64,000 nt of DNA from NCBI RefSeq assembly GCF_000426745.1, contig NZ_AUFY01000006.1:82071-146070 (forward strand). Direction: 5' to 3'. The notes under the pieces were generated by a model. It was not told where the DNA came from and did no database searches. It worked only from the letters and a program-made list of their open reading frames with translations. Below are positions 1 to 9,515 of the stretch, piece by piece. The position numbers were made by a program, and so were the translations under genes. This DNA comes from Veillonella montpellierensis DSM 17217. Its GTDB lineage: Bacteria; Bacillota; Negativicutes; Veillonellales; Veillonellaceae. How positions within the stretch are numbered: the first letter of the stretch is position 1; the number at the start of each line of letters is the position of its first letter.

Positions 1-678
1 CATAGCATCATAGTATCTATCTCCTTTTTTCATAGATACGATGAACAAATTGCTGGCAATACAGCCAAATGTCTTTAGTGAAGTACGGTAATTAACAAAT
101 CCTAATCTTGATTCTGCTGACTCATGCATATGCAGAAAGGTTTCTATCATAACGAATACAAATCGATATACCATATTCATCAATTCAATCACTAATGTTG
201 GAACATATAATTTACGAAGGACTGAAAATATTTCATTCGATGGGGTTGATAATGACAACATAAACATGGCACTCATACCACCAAATGCTTTTCCCCACAA
301 ATGTAACACCGTATTCAAACTTTCATGACTAGCAAATATATACCCAAGTGGTGTCCACATACCAAATAATCCTCGTTCTACAGAATCTATGTTAAATGCA
401 ATAACAAGACTTCCAACGATCAAAAAGGTAATAGGAACGGATAAAATAATCAAATATTCACGAAAATTCATCTTACCAATCACTACAGTAATAAACATAC
501 TAATAAGTATAATACTCATAGATACATATAGATTATCTAATACAATGCAAGAACAAATCATACATGTAGCTAATAGTAACTTTAATCCTGGATTCCAACA
601 ATTAATATTCGAATGATATGCATACATATCTATAGAAAAAGCATGTTTTTTATGTTTATATTTCTTGTTATGACTCAT
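1..678 (-). CDS. cbiQ: Cobalt ECF transporter transmembrane subunit CbiQ (partial)
   Basis: This is the T-component of the cobalt energy-coupling factor transporter; it joins the CbiM/CbiN substrate unit to the CbiO ATPases in the inner membrane. The frame is open from an ATG at 678 to the window edge: 226 codons, with the C-terminus missing. The N-terminus carries a D-M-Y-A-Y-H-S stretch, then W-N-P-G-L-K-L, as in the CbiQ family. Several hydrophobic segments follow, with a Y-R-F motif and an E-S-A-E-S-R-L-G-F segment near the cut end that fits the CbiQ coupling region. It lies directly downstream of cbiM and cbiN; cbiO is expected beyond the edge. The call rests on my own translation and on context. 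Confidence 0.85.
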   Translation of the reverse strand, partial: MSHNKKYKHKKHAFSIDMYAYHSNINCWNPGLKLLLATCMICSCIVLDNLYVSMSIILISMFITVVIGKMNFREYLIILSVPITFLIVGSLVIAFNIDSVERGLFGMWTPLGYIFASHESLNTVLHLWGKAFGGMSAMFMLSLSTPSNEIFSVLRKLYVPTLVIELMNMVYRFVFVMIETFLHMHESAESRLGFVNYRTSLKTFGCIASNLFIVSMKKGDRYYDAM

Positions 679-748
679 ATTCTATAAATGCTCCCTATTG
701 ATTAGATAAAAGACTATGCATTCCATAAATAATTACTCTATCATGCGT

Positions 749-1060
749 TTATTTTACGTGATCCCATTTTTTACGTTCTACTAAGCGGCCCATTAAGAAA
801 GCAAATACGCCAACACCAATACCTGTTTGTACACAGAACAATAAACTTTCTACTTCTCCTGGTAGTTCACCACCAATTAAAGTTTCAGCTACAGGTTCAA
901 ACCAAGGTTCATATTCTGTACCAGTAATTTCTGTTACTGCATTACTAGCAGCGTCATCAGAACCACTAAATTCAGCATCTTTAATAAATAACAACGGAGC
1001 AATTGCTAAAAAGATAATTAATACAATAAGACTGATAACAGTTTTCTTATTCCCGTTCAT
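749..1060 (-). CDS. cbiN: Cobalt ECF transporter accessory protein CbiN
   Basis: CbiN is a small membrane protein that works with CbiM in cobalt capture. The 103 residues contain one N-terminal membrane segment (about 8-26), an extracytoplasmic acidic loop with the G-T-E-Y-E-P-W-F motif, and a second membrane segment (about 76-91) ending in a short basic tail. This two-helix layout and the Y-x-P-W-F motif are typical of CbiN. The ATG overlaps the cbiM stop by one base, so the two are probably translationally coupled. cbiQ follows after about 70 bases. Confidence 0.93.
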   Translation of the reverse strand: MNGNKKTVISLIVLIIFLAIAPLLFIKDAEFSGSDDAASNAVTEITGTEYEPWFEPVAETLIGGELPGEVESLLFCVQTGIGVGVFAFLMGRLVERKKWDHVK

Positions 1061-1836
1061 TATTTTCCCTCCTTATTAATAAAACCAATAGCTTCTAATT
1101 CTGGTTTAGCATATGTTTCAATACCAATTACAATAATAACGGTAATTAAACCTTCAATAATAGCCAATGGCACTTGCGTAACAGCAAATATAGTTAGGAA
1201 TTTTTCAAAAGATGCCATCAATCCGCCAACTTCTGATGGATAAGCAAGAGCTAATTGGAAGCTAGTAACACAGTAAGTAATTAAATCGCCTAATGAAGCA
1301 GCTAAAAATACAGATACTAAACGACCTAAGCCAAGTTTGCTAGCAATTTTATAAATCGCATAGGAAATAAATGGGCCTGCAATTGCCATAGAGAAAGTAT
1401 TAGCACCCAATGATGTTAATCCACCATGAGCTAATAAGATTGCTTGGAATAATAAAACAATAATACCTAAGATACTCATTGCTGCTGGTCCAAATAAAAT
1501 AGCACCTAATCCTGTACCAGTCATATGTGAGCAACTACCTGTAACAGATGGAATTTTCAAAGATGAAATAACGAATACAAATGCGCCTGCCATTGCTAAC
1601 AATGTAATCGCACGACGATTATGTTGTAATGTTTTTCTAATTGAAAGATACCCAGCAATTAAAAATGGGATACAAATGGCTCCCCAAGCTATACAATATT
1701 GTGGTGGCAAGTAGCCTTCCATGATATGCATAGCATTAGCAGATGGAATAATGCCAAACAAGGCAATAACTGTGGCAACAGTTTTCATTACCATCAATGA
1801 ATTAATACGAAATTTCTTTACAGTTTTTTCTTGCAT
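1060..1836 (-). CDS. cbiM: Cobalt ECF transporter substrate-binding protein CbiM
   Basis: CbiM is the cobalt-binding S-component of the ECF transporter and supplies cobalt for B12 synthesis. The N-terminus is a signal peptide ending in A-N-A, followed by M-H-I-M-E-G-Y-L-P. In this family the processed N-terminal Met-His ligates the metal. Several hydrophobic segments follow, with the [10 protein letters not shown] region that is also conserved. I place the start at 1836, because AGGAGG lies 10 bases before this ATG; an in-frame ATG at 1863 lacks such a site. With this start the protein has 258 residues. It is the first gene of cbiM-cbiN-cbiQ, and the cobalt use fits the cobalamin genes at the other end of the window. 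Confidence 0.93.
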   Translation of the reverse strand: MQEKTVKKFRINSLMVMKTVATVIALFGIIPSANAMHIMEGYLPPQYCIAWGAICIPFLIAGYLSIRKTLQHNRRAITLLAMAGAFVFVISSLKIPSVTGSCSHMTGTGLGAILFGPAAMSILGIIVLLFQAILLAHGGLTSLGANTFSMAIAGPFISYAIYKIASKLGLGRLVSVFLAASLGDLITYCVTSFQLALAYPSEVGGLMASFEKFLTIFAVTQVPLAIIEGLITVIIVIGIETYAKPELEAIGFINKEGK

Positions 1837-1918
1837 ATATTCATAACCTCCTACCAAAGCCATATATCTTCATTCGATATATAACTTTTCTTAATAACAA
1901 AATGCATTATTTAAATAC

Positions 1919-1934
1919 TGTAAAAGTCTTTACA
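1919..1934. promoter_or_regulatory. Perfect inverted repeat upstream of cbiM (candidate operator)
   Basis: TGTAAAAGTCTTTACA is a perfect 6-4-6 inverted repeat about 80 bases upstream of the proposed cbiM start. Its size and spacing fit a dimeric regulator site. I cannot name the regulator. Confidence 0.35.
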
Positions 1935-2512
1935 TTGATAATCTTTTCCCTAATTATTTACCATCAAAAACAGAAAAATACCAGATTGAATTTTCATTAA
2001 TGATAATTAACTAAATCAAGAATACGCTTGTAAAAAGACTACACAGGGTAATATACATTCTAATTGAGAATAAATAAAATAAATATTTTTCATTTAAATA
2101 TAACCATAAGTTATATGTTGATAAATATAAATTTCTAAGTTATTATTTTTTTATGAGTGCCAAAATAAATATAATTAATATATTATCAAAATATATTGTA
2201 TTATATATTCATATATTCATAATAAAAAACTCCTTCATAGGCTTATTGTAAAACTACAAAAAGCATATAAAAGAGCTTTCTATATAAATAAAACTGATAA
2301 ATGTAATTATAAAATTATATGGTGGTAAATAAATATGTATAGTGCAGCATATAAATTCATGTATATCATTATTTTTTATCCTATATATGCTTCATCATAC
2401 TGAATCTATTAGAAATAATCGAGTCATATACTTGCACTATATTCTTTCTATCTATCATTTATACTAAATCGACCTGATAATCAATATATTCTATGTACAC
2501 ACAATACAATCC
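1935..2512. other. Gene-free AT-rich spacer between hslU and cbiM
   Basis: About 580 bases without a credible reading frame. A partial Fur-like stretch (AATGATAATTAA) lies near 1998-2009, and a weak hairpin surrounds AAAGCATATAAAAGAGCTTT near 2260. I see no B12-box-like sequence, so a cobalamin riboswitch is not supported here. Confidence 0.5.
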
Positions 2513-3919
2513 CTATAAAATATAATTAGATATATCTATATCTTCAACAATACCACTTAGCCGATCTTCAACCATTTCTTTGGTAATAGTAATTTCGATT
2601 AGTTCAGAAGGTGGTGCATTAAAGGAAATATCTTGCAATAGTTTTTCTAAAATAGTATGTAATCGTCTGGCACCAATATCTTCTGTTTCATTGTTAACAC
2701 GATAAGCAAACTCTGCCACTTTATCAATAGCCTCTTCCGTGAAACGAATTGTTACATTATCTGCCTGTAATAATAAATAATATTGTTTAATGAGTGCCTG
2801 TTGTGGGGTCGTTAAAATAGATTTAAAATCTTCTTGTGTTAAACTATTTAATTCCACTCTAATAGGAAAGCGTCCTTGTAATTCAGGAATCAAGTCAGAC
2901 GGCTTTGACACATGAAAGGCGCCTGCTGCAATAAATAAAATATGTTCTGTCTTGATTGGTCCATACTTTGTAGTAACGGTAGCCCCTTCTACAATAGGTA
3001 AAATATCACGTTGTACTCCCTCACGAGATACTTCTGGCGAACTTTGATGACTATGGCTAGCTATCTTATCAAATTCATCAATAAATATAATACCATCTTG
3101 TTCTGCCGCCTCAATAGCATGTTCTATGATAGTATCCATATCTAATAATTTTTGTGCTTCTTCTTCACAAAAAATAGTTCTTGCTTTAGCAACTGTAGTA
3201 TGTCTTTTCTTCTTTCGCATAGGAATAATAGAATTAATCATATCTTGCACATTATTACTAAGTTCCTCTACATTGCTACCTGCTAGAATACCTGTAAATG
3301 ATTTTGGTGATTCTTCTACATCAATCTCTATATCACGATCATCCAACAAACCATTGACTAATTCATCATATAATTTATCTTTGTCTAACTCTTGTATCTC
3401 AGGTGTACGACTAGTCTTTTCTGAATCTGCTAGTTCTTCCTTAGATTCTACCGAGACACTACTGGTTGTTTTTCTTGTATCATTAGGTTCATTAACTAGA
3501 TGTGGATATAAAATAGCAAACAATCGCCGATTAGCTAATTCTTCTGCTTTATTTTTTTGTTCCTCAAGCATTTTGGCTTTTATCATGCGAACAGAATTTT
3601 CTACTAAATCACGAACCATTTGATCTACATCGCGACCAACATAGCCAACTTCTGTAAATTTAGTTGCTTCTACTTTAACAAAAGGAGCTTTTATTAATTT
3701 TGCCAAACGACGAGCAATTTCTGTCTTTCCCACGCCTGTAGAGCCAATTAATAAAATATTTTTAGGTACATATTCGTCTCGTACATCATCTGGTAGTTGT
3801 TTCGCTCTCCATCGATTACGTAATGCGATAGCAACCATCTTTTTTGCTTCCCCTTGTCCTACAATATATTTGTCTAATTCCTCTACAATCTGTCGAGGCG
3901 TATATTGACTCATATCCAT
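2513..3919 (-). CDS. hslU: ATP-dependent protease ATPase subunit HslU
   Basis: HslU is the AAA+ unfoldase ring that feeds substrates to the HslV peptidase in the cytoplasm. With the start at 3919 it has 468 residues, close to the family length. The P-loop G-S-T-G-V-G-K-T is at about 59-66 and the Walker B F-I-D-E-F-D-K-I at about 280. The intermediate domain lies between them and contains an acidic, Ser/Thr-rich stretch. The end S-N-Y-I-L resembles the C-terminal tail that docks into HslV. GAGG lies 6 bases before the 3919 ATG, better than the ATG at 3931. It follows hslV by about 180 bases. Unlike the Bacillus operon, no codY follows; cbiM comes next. Confidence 0.96.
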   Translation of the reverse strand: MDMSQYTPRQIVEELDKYIVGQGEAKKMVAIALRNRWRAKQLPDDVRDEYVPKNILLIGSTGVGKTEIARRLAKLIKAPFVKVEATKFTEVGYVGRDVDQMVRDLVENSVRMIKAKMLEEQKNKAEELANRRLFAILYPHLVNEPNDTRKTTSSVSVESKEELADSEKTSRTPEIQELDKDKLYDELVNGLLDDRDIEIDVEESPKSFTGILAGSNVEELSNNVQDMINSIIPMRKKKRHTTVAKARTIFCEEEAQKLLDMDTIIEHAIEAAEQDGIIFIDEFDKIASHSHQSSPEVSREGVQRDILPIVEGATVTTKYGPIKTEHILFIAAGAFHVSKPSDLIPELQGRFPIRVELNSLTQEDFKSILTTPQQALIKQYYLLLQADNVTIRFTEEAIDKVAEFAYRVNNETEDIGARRLHTILEKLLQDISFNAPPSELIEITITKEMVEDRLSGIVEDIDISNYIL

Positions 3920-4097
3920 GTTATACCTCATATCAATTTTAACTCTATATGTAAACGTAACACCCTAATTATTATTTTTTAATCAATCTGCTTACCTAAA
4001 CACATCTAACTAAGGTGTGTATATTAATAATCACCCATAAACCTGTCTACGAAAATATTCTATTATGGTTTTTCAATATTCAAATCTATATCTAGTA

Positions 4098-4637
4098 TCA
4101 CAATTCTTCGACAATAATATTATGATTTGTAAACACACAAATATCAGCGGCGATATGTAATGATTTTTCTGCAATCTCTTTGGCCGTTAATTGTGTATTT
4201 AATTGTAATGCCCTAGCTGCAGCTAATGCATAATTTCCACCAGAGCCAATTGCACAGATTCCATCATCTGGCTCAATAACTTCACCATTACCTGATACAA
4301 GTAATATATTCGTTCCATCTGTCACTAACAGTAATGCTTCTAAATTTCTTAGTATTTTATCACTACGCCATTCCTTTGCTAATTCTACTGCACTTCGTAT
4401 TAAATTCCCATTATATTGATTTAATTTATGTTCAAATTTATCAAATAAAGTAAATGCATCAGCTACAGATCCTGCAAAGCCAGCAATAATTTTGCCATTA
4501 TATAAGCGTCGTACTTTTTGTGCTGTATTTTTCATAACTACAGATTGTCCTAATGTTACTTGTCCATCTCCAGCAATAGCTGTTGCCCCATTTCGCTGCA
4601 CAGCACATATAGTCGTCGCGTGAAATTCAGGTATCAT
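4098..4637 (-). CDS. hslV: ATP-dependent protease peptidase subunit HslV
   Basis: HslV is the threonine-type peptidase of the HslVU protease. The 179 residues show the family motifs: G-D-G-Q-V-T-L-G-Q near 23-31, K-V-R-R-L-Y-N-G-K near 41-49, G-F-A-G-S-V-A-D-A near 53-61, and [10 protein letters not shown]. The protein begins [10 protein letters not shown], so the usual catalytic Thr-Thr pair is at residues 8-9 and not directly after Met. A short leader of this kind also occurs in some Firmicutes HslV proteins; it would have to be removed, or another residue would have to act. The ATG overlaps the trmFO stop by four bases (ATGA). Confidence 0.96.
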   Translation of the reverse strand: MIPEFHATTICAVQRNGATAIAGDGQVTLGQSVVMKNTAQKVRRLYNGKIIAGFAGSVADAFTLFDKFEHKLNQYNGNLIRSAVELAKEWRSDKILRNLEALLLVTDGTNILLVSGNGEVIEPDDGICAIGSGGNYALAAARALQLNTQLTAKEIAEKSLHIAADICVFTNHNIIVEEL

Positions 4638-5947
4638 AGTTTTTCCCTTTCTTTCAAAATTTTTAAATCATCCAATGCTCGTTGTGCAATTTTAGGATTT
4701 TTTTCTCGTTTTTTTATCCGTTCTGGCCAAGGGTCAATAATGCCAAAATTAACATTCATAGGTTGGAAATTGCTTCCTTCATAGGCACTAATATAATTAG
4801 CAAGTGCACCACAAGCAGTAGTACGCGGGAATCGTATAAATTCTTTTTTTGCAACATATCGACTTACCTGCAAGCCCACCATTAAACCAGATGCTGCCGA
4901 CTCAACATATCCTTCTACACCTGTCATTTGCCCAGCAAAAAATAATCGTTTATCTTTTTGTAACTGAAATGCATGATTTAATAGTTCTGGTGAATTAATA
5001 TATGTATTTCTATGCATAACTCCATATCTAATAAACTCAGCATTCTCCAAACCGGGAATCATAGAAAAGACTCGTTTTTGTTCGCCCCATTTCAAATGTG
5101 TTTGAAAGCCTACTAAATTATATAATGTACCTGCTCTATCTTCTTTTCGCAACTGAACCACAGCATATGATTCACGATTAGTTCGTTTATCAACTAATCC
5201 CACTGGCTTTAATGGTCCATATCGTAATGTATCGCATCCACGAGATGCCATAATTTCTACAGGCATACATCCTTCGAAATAAATTTCTTTTTCAAACTCT
5301 TTCGGTCTGACTACCTCTGCGCTTAATAAAGCTTGTAAAAATTCTTTGTACTGTCCTTCATCCATAGGACAATTTAAATAATCTGCTTCTCCTTTGTCAT
5401 AGCGAGAAGCAGAAAAAACTTTTTCATAATCCAAAGACTCTGCAGATACAATAGGTGCCGCTGCATCATAAAAATAAAAATCTTTATGTCCTGTTAAATT
5501 TCTAATTTCTTCACCTAGTGGTTGTGCCGTCAATGGTCCTGTTGCAATAATTACAATACCATCCTTAGGAATAGTTGTTACTTCCTCACGAACAACAGTA
5601 ATCAACGGATGATTAGAAACTTTCTCGGTTACCATCTGGCTAAATAAATGACGATCCACTGCTAAAGCACCGCCAGCTGGTACTGATGTAGCATCAGCAC
5701 ATTCCATAATAATCGAATGTAACTGTCTCATTTCTTCTTTTAATAAGCCTACAGCATTTTCAATATTTCCAGCACGTAAAGAGTTACTACATACTAACTC
5801 AGCAAATTGATCTGTATGATGTGCTGGGGATTGTTGTACTGGCCGCATTTCATATAAACGAACGGCTATGCCTTGTTGTGCTAATTGCCAAGTTGCTTCA
5901 GATCCAGCTAATCCAGCGCCAATAACAGTTACACTATCTGTATTCAC
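4634..5947 (-). CDS. trmFO: Folate-dependent tRNA (uracil-54-C5)-methyltransferase TrmFO
   Basis: TrmFO makes 5-methyluridine at position 54 of tRNA using methylenetetrahydrofolate and FADH2. The 437-residue length is normal. The N-terminus has the FAD dinucleotide-binding motif [11 protein letters not shown], followed by the family signature L-Y-E-M-R-P. Later motifs include V-C-S-N-S-L-R, T-G-P-L-T and [16 protein letters not shown]. The start is GTG at 5947, behind an AAAGGAG site with a rather long spacer. The gene sits between topA and hslV, as in many Firmicutes, but the xerC-like codV gene often found here is absent. Confidence 0.96.
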   Translation of the reverse strand: MNTDSVTVIGAGLAGSEATWQLAQQGIAVRLYEMRPVQQSPAHHTDQFAELVCSNSLRAGNIENAVGLLKEEMRQLHSIIMECADATSVPAGGALAVDRHLFSQMVTEKVSNHPLITVVREEVTTIPKDGIVIIATGPLTAQPLGEEIRNLTGHKDFYFYDAAAPIVSAESLDYEKVFSASRYDKGEADYLNCPMDEGQYKEFLQALLSAEVVRPKEFEKEIYFEGCMPVEIMASRGCDTLRYGPLKPVGLVDKRTNRESYAVVQLRKEDRAGTLYNLVGFQTHLKWGEQKRVFSMIPGLENAEFIRYGVMHRNTYINSPELLNHAFQLQKDKRLFFAGQMTGVEGYVESAASGLMVGLQVSRYVAKKEFIRFPRTTACGALANYISAYEGSNFQPMNVNFGIIDPWPERIKKREKNPKIAQRALDDLKILKEREKL

Positions 5948-6019
5948 GACTCTATCTATCTCCTTTTATTCATTCTTTAGTCTTCTAGCAACTTACTATA
6001 GTATGACACTTTACTAATA

Positions 6020-8347
6020 TCATTTCTTATCATCCGTTGCCCGTGTATCATCTTTCTTCTTTTTTCTAGCTCGCTTTGGTGGTTGTGTTGGACATTCTGA
6101 GTTAGAACAGAATTTCTTAACCGTACCATTTTTATATTCTTTTTCTGTCATAATACTACCACAGGTTTCGCAAAATTCATTAATTGGTTTATTCCAAGTC
6201 ATAAAATCACAGGTTGGATATGTATCACAACCATAAAAAACCCGCCCTCGTTTAGACTTTCGTTCTACAATCATACCCTTTTTACATTTAGGACACTCTA
6301 TACCTGTGCTAATAGTAATAGGCTTTGTATTAGTACATTCTGGAAAATTTGAACATGCCAAGAATCGACCAAATCGTCCGAATTTATACACCATCGGTTT
6401 TCCGCAAAGCTCACAAACTTCTCCACTTTCTTCAGTAGAAATTTTAACTTTCTCCACATTATTAGCAATCGATAATTCCTGTAAAAAAACAGAATAAAAT
6501 CTATCTAATACATCACGATAGGTATCTTGACCACTAGCAATTTTATCAAGGTCATCTTCTAAATGTGCAGTAAAATCAGTGTTGATAATAGCACTAAAAT
6601 GAGCCACTAAGAAGTCCACCACTATAAAGCCTAGTTCAGTAGGAATAAATTGTTTATCTTGCTTTTCTACATAATTTCTTCCAAGAATTGTATCAATAAT
6701 AGGTGCATATGTACTTGGCCGACCAATTCCTTTTTCTTCTAACGTTTTTATTAAACTAGCTTCCGAATAACGTGCTGGTGGTTGTGTAAAATGCTGATTA
6801 GGTAGTACAGAGGAATTCGTAACGACAGTGTCTTTTTGCAATAATGGTACTTGTTTATTTCCACCATCACGTTTCTTGCTATCATCATATACTTCACTAA
6901 ACCCTTTAAAGATAACCTTACTTCCCGATGCTTTAAGTGTATACTCACCACATTCTAATTGTATAGATAAGGATTCCGTTTGTTGTTGGCTCATCTGACT
7001 TGCCATAAAACGATTCCAAATTAATGTATACAACTTAAGTTCATCACGATTTAAAAATGGCCTTACAACTTCTGGTGTTAATTCTAGTGTCGTCGGTCTG
7101 ATTGCTTCATGAGCATCTTGCGCATTTTCTTTTGATCCATACACATTAGGCTTAGAAGGATAATACGCATTACCATATGTCTTAATGATATATTCCTTAG
7201 CAGCTTCTTGCATATCTTTAGAGATACGAGTGGAATCAGTACGCATATAAGTAATTAATCCCACATGTCCATATCCACCTATCTCTAACCCTTCATACAA
7301 ATGTTGTGCTATCATCATAGTTCGTTTAGCCCCAAATCCTAATTTACGAACTCCATCTTGTTGCAAAGTAGATGTAGTAAATGGTGGTTGCGCTTTTTGT
7401 AGTCGCTTTCTTTTTACGACAGATGAAACAGTAGCAGATTGATGCTCTATATGAGATTTAATTAGCAACGCCATCGATTCATTTACAATTTTCGCTTTTT
7501 CTCCACGAATATGTGATAACTCTGCCGTAAATTCTTCACCATCTGAAGTGCTATAGTTAGCTTCAATTGACCAATATTCTTCAGGAACAAAGGCTTGAAT
7601 TTCTCGTTCTCTTTCACATATTAAACGAACTGCCACCGATTGAACACGACCAGCACTAAGTCCTTTACATATTTTTTTCCATAATAATGGACTTAATTTA
7701 TAGCCTACCAATCGATCAAGAATACGGCGTGCTTGTTGAGCGTCTACCATATTCATATCAATAGTTCTTGGATGTGCAATCGCTTTATCTACTGCACTTT
7801 TTGTAATTTCATTAAATGTGATACGACAAGTAGATGTATCATCTAAGTTTAAAATATATGCCAAATGCCATGAAATTGCTTCTCCCTCACGATCAGGGTC
7901 AGTGGCTAATAAAATGGCACGGCTTTCATCGGCACATGCTTGTAACTCTTTAATCAACTTTTTTCTAGTGACTAAGTTAGTATAGTTAGGAACAAAGCCA
8001 TCTTCAATGTTAATACCTAAATTACTTTTAGGTAAATCGCGCAAATGCCCCATACTAGCTTTTACTATATAATCAGATCCTAAAAATTTTTCAATTGTTT
8101 TTGATTTAGCTGGCGATTCCACTATCACCAATATTTTCCCATCTTTTTTAAACTCTCTAGGTTTATGTAACTCTGCTACCATTCCAATCGGCTTAATAAT
8201 CGATTTATCTTGAATGGATCCTCTAATGATTGAAGATTTACGAGAAACTTTATTCTTACTCTCCTTATCTTTCTGGTCAATTATTTCTTTTTCTACATGA
8301 TTTGACGATAATACTTCGCCAATAACAATGGAACGCTTAATGGACAA
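6020..8347 (-). CDS. topA: DNA topoisomerase I (type IA) with extra N-terminal tail
   Basis: TopA relaxes negative supercoils by passing single strands. The TOPRIM domain starts near residue 72 (I-L-V-I-V-E-S-P-A-K-S-K). The active-site tyrosine lies in I-T-Y-M-R-T-D-S-T-R. Three Cys4 zinc ribbons follow at the C-terminus (C-E-L-C, C-P-K-C and C-E-T-C groups), then a Lys/Arg-rich end. A charged, low-complexity tail of about 70 residues precedes the TOPRIM domain and is longer than usual. The proposed start is TTG at 8347, with GGGAG 8 bases upstream inside the end of dprA. If an internal ATG were used instead, the tail would shrink to about 15 residues. Confidence 0.95.
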   Translation of the reverse strand: MSIKRSIVIGEVLSSNHVEKEIIDQKDKESKNKVSRKSSIIRGSIQDKSIIKPIGMVAELHKPREFKKDGKILVIVESPAKSKTIEKFLGSDYIVKASMGHLRDLPKSNLGINIEDGFVPNYTNLVTRKKLIKELQACADESRAILLATDPDREGEAISWHLAYILNLDDTSTCRITFNEITKSAVDKAIAHPRTIDMNMVDAQQARRILDRLVGYKLSPLLWKKICKGLSAGRVQSVAVRLICEREREIQAFVPEEYWSIEANYSTSDGEEFTAELSHIRGEKAKIVNESMALLIKSHIEHQSATVSSVVKRKRLQKAQPPFTTSTLQQDGVRKLGFGAKRTMMIAQHLYEGLEIGGYGHVGLITYMRTDSTRISKDMQEAAKEYIIKTYGNAYYPSKPNVYGSKENAQDAHEAIRPTTLELTPEVVRPFLNRDELKLYTLIWNRFMASQMSQQQTESLSIQLECGEYTLKASGSKVIFKGFSEVYDDSKKRDGGNKQVPLLQKDTVVTNSSVLPNQHFTQPPARYSEASLIKTLEEKGIGRPSTYAPIIDTILGRNYVEKQDKQFIPTELGFIVVDFLVAHFSAIINTDFTAHLEDDLDKIASGQDTYRDVLDRFYSVFLQELSIANNVEKVKISTEESGEVCELCGKPMVYKFGRFGRFLACSNFPECTNTKPITISTGIECPKCKKGMIVERKSKRGRVFYGCDTYPTCDFMTWNKPINEFCETCGSIMTEKEYKNGTVKKFCSNSECPTQPPKRARKKKKDDTRATDDKK

Positions 8348-9515
8348 CTACACCACTCCCAAGTACACTGATTATATATCCTCGTGTATCAACTTTTTCT
8401 ATATAATGTTTCATTTCTAACGTTAACAATATAGATTGAACTACAGACAATGCTAACTCTGTTTTTATGACAATATCATCGATATGCATCGGTATATCAG
8501 TTTGTAAAGTTGCTAAAACTTTACGCTCTTCCATAGTAAAGCTTACCATACTCGACTTATTATCGCCACTAGATTTTGATGGCAATTTTGATATATCCCA
8601 TTGATACTCTTCTAAAATATCCATTGGATCTGTTAATACAGAGGCTCCTTGGCGCAATAACCAATGATTCCCCTCTGCATAATGATCCAATACATTACCG
8701 GGAATAGCAAATACATCTCTTCCATCATTAATAGCCATATCTGCTGTAATCAAAGACCCACTGCTTGCCTTAGCTTCTACCACTACTACGGCTCTTGCTA
8801 AGCCACTAATAATACGATTTCTTGATGGAAAGTTCTTTCCATGTGGTGGCACGTGAGGTGGAAATTCAGAAACCAATAGGCCTCCATTTTCTATAATTTT
8901 ATCAAATAAATATTTATTTTCTGGTGGATAGACTTGATCTAATCCACAACCCATAACTGCTATGGTTGCTCCTTTTCCATACAAAGCACCTTCATGACAA
9001 AATGAATCAATCCCTCTAGCACCACCACTCACAATAATAACACCATTTTCTGCCAACTTTTTAGCAAAATGATGTGCCACATTGCGACCGTAAATACTAC
9101 ATTCTCTAGCGCCTACCATAGCAATCGATTTTTCTAGCATAGTCAGCAATTGAGCATTCCCCTTTAAAAACAATACTGCTGGAGGATTATAAATATTACT
9201 CAAACAGGTAGGAAAAATAGCTTCTTGATATGTTACAAATTCAATACCATGCTGTTGTAAAGAAACCAATAATTCATCAATATGCGAGTCAACAACATAT
9301 CCTTTAATAGCCGATTTTTGCTTTTGACTAATCCCCTGTAACGAATCTATATTTTCATTCACTTGCAATGCTTGCCATGCCACATTAGCATTACCATAGG
9401 TATTGATAATTTCACGAATTGTTGTACCACCCACACCTGGTATCGACTGAAAACCTGCAATACATTCTCTCTCAGTATATGTTTTTTCTTCATAATTGTC
9501 TCTATATGTTACCAT
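8337..9515 (-). CDS. dprA: DNA-processing protein DprA
   Basis: DprA loads RecA on incoming single-stranded DNA during natural transformation. The protein starts with a helix-hairpin-helix-like region (S-I-P-G-V-G-G-T-T-I). The Rossmann-like core contains V-G-A-R, S-G-G-A-R-G-I-D, F-P-S-R-N-R-I-I-S-G-L and G-S-L-I-T-A. A short winged-helix-like domain (I-D-D-I-V-I-K-T onwards) ends it. I chose the ATG at 9515, which has GGAGG 10 bases upstream; the ATG at 9533 overlaps that site itself. The gene is tightly packed between yifB and topA and overlaps topA by 11 bases. Confidence 0.95.
   Translation of the reverse strand: MVTYRDNYEEKTYTERECIAGFQSIPGVGGTTIREIINTYGNANVAWQALQVNENIDSLQGISQKQKSAIKGYVVDSHIDELLVSLQQHGIEFVTYQEAIFPTCLSNIYNPPAVLFLKGNAQLLTMLEKSIAMVGARECSIYGRNVAHHFAKKLAENGVIIVSGGARGIDSFCHEGALYGKGATIAVMGCGLDQVYPPENKYLFDKIIENGGLLVSEFPPHVPPHGKNFPSRNRIISGLARAVVVVEAKASSGSLITADMAINDGRDVFAIPGNVLDHYAEGNHWLLRQGASVLTDPMDILEEYQWDISKLPSKSSGDNKSSMVSFTMEERKVLATLQTDIPMHIDDIVIKTELALSVVQSILLTLEMKHYIEKVDTRGYIISVLGSGVVVH

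Noticed and set aside
389..616. Open frame on the plus strand
   Set aside because: It lies opposite the clear CbiQ coding sequence on the minus strand and has no ribosome site or family features.
3126..3623. 165-codon plus-strand frame inside hslU
   Set aside because: Its low-complexity Ser/Leu-rich product mirrors the charged intermediate domain of HslU on the other strand.
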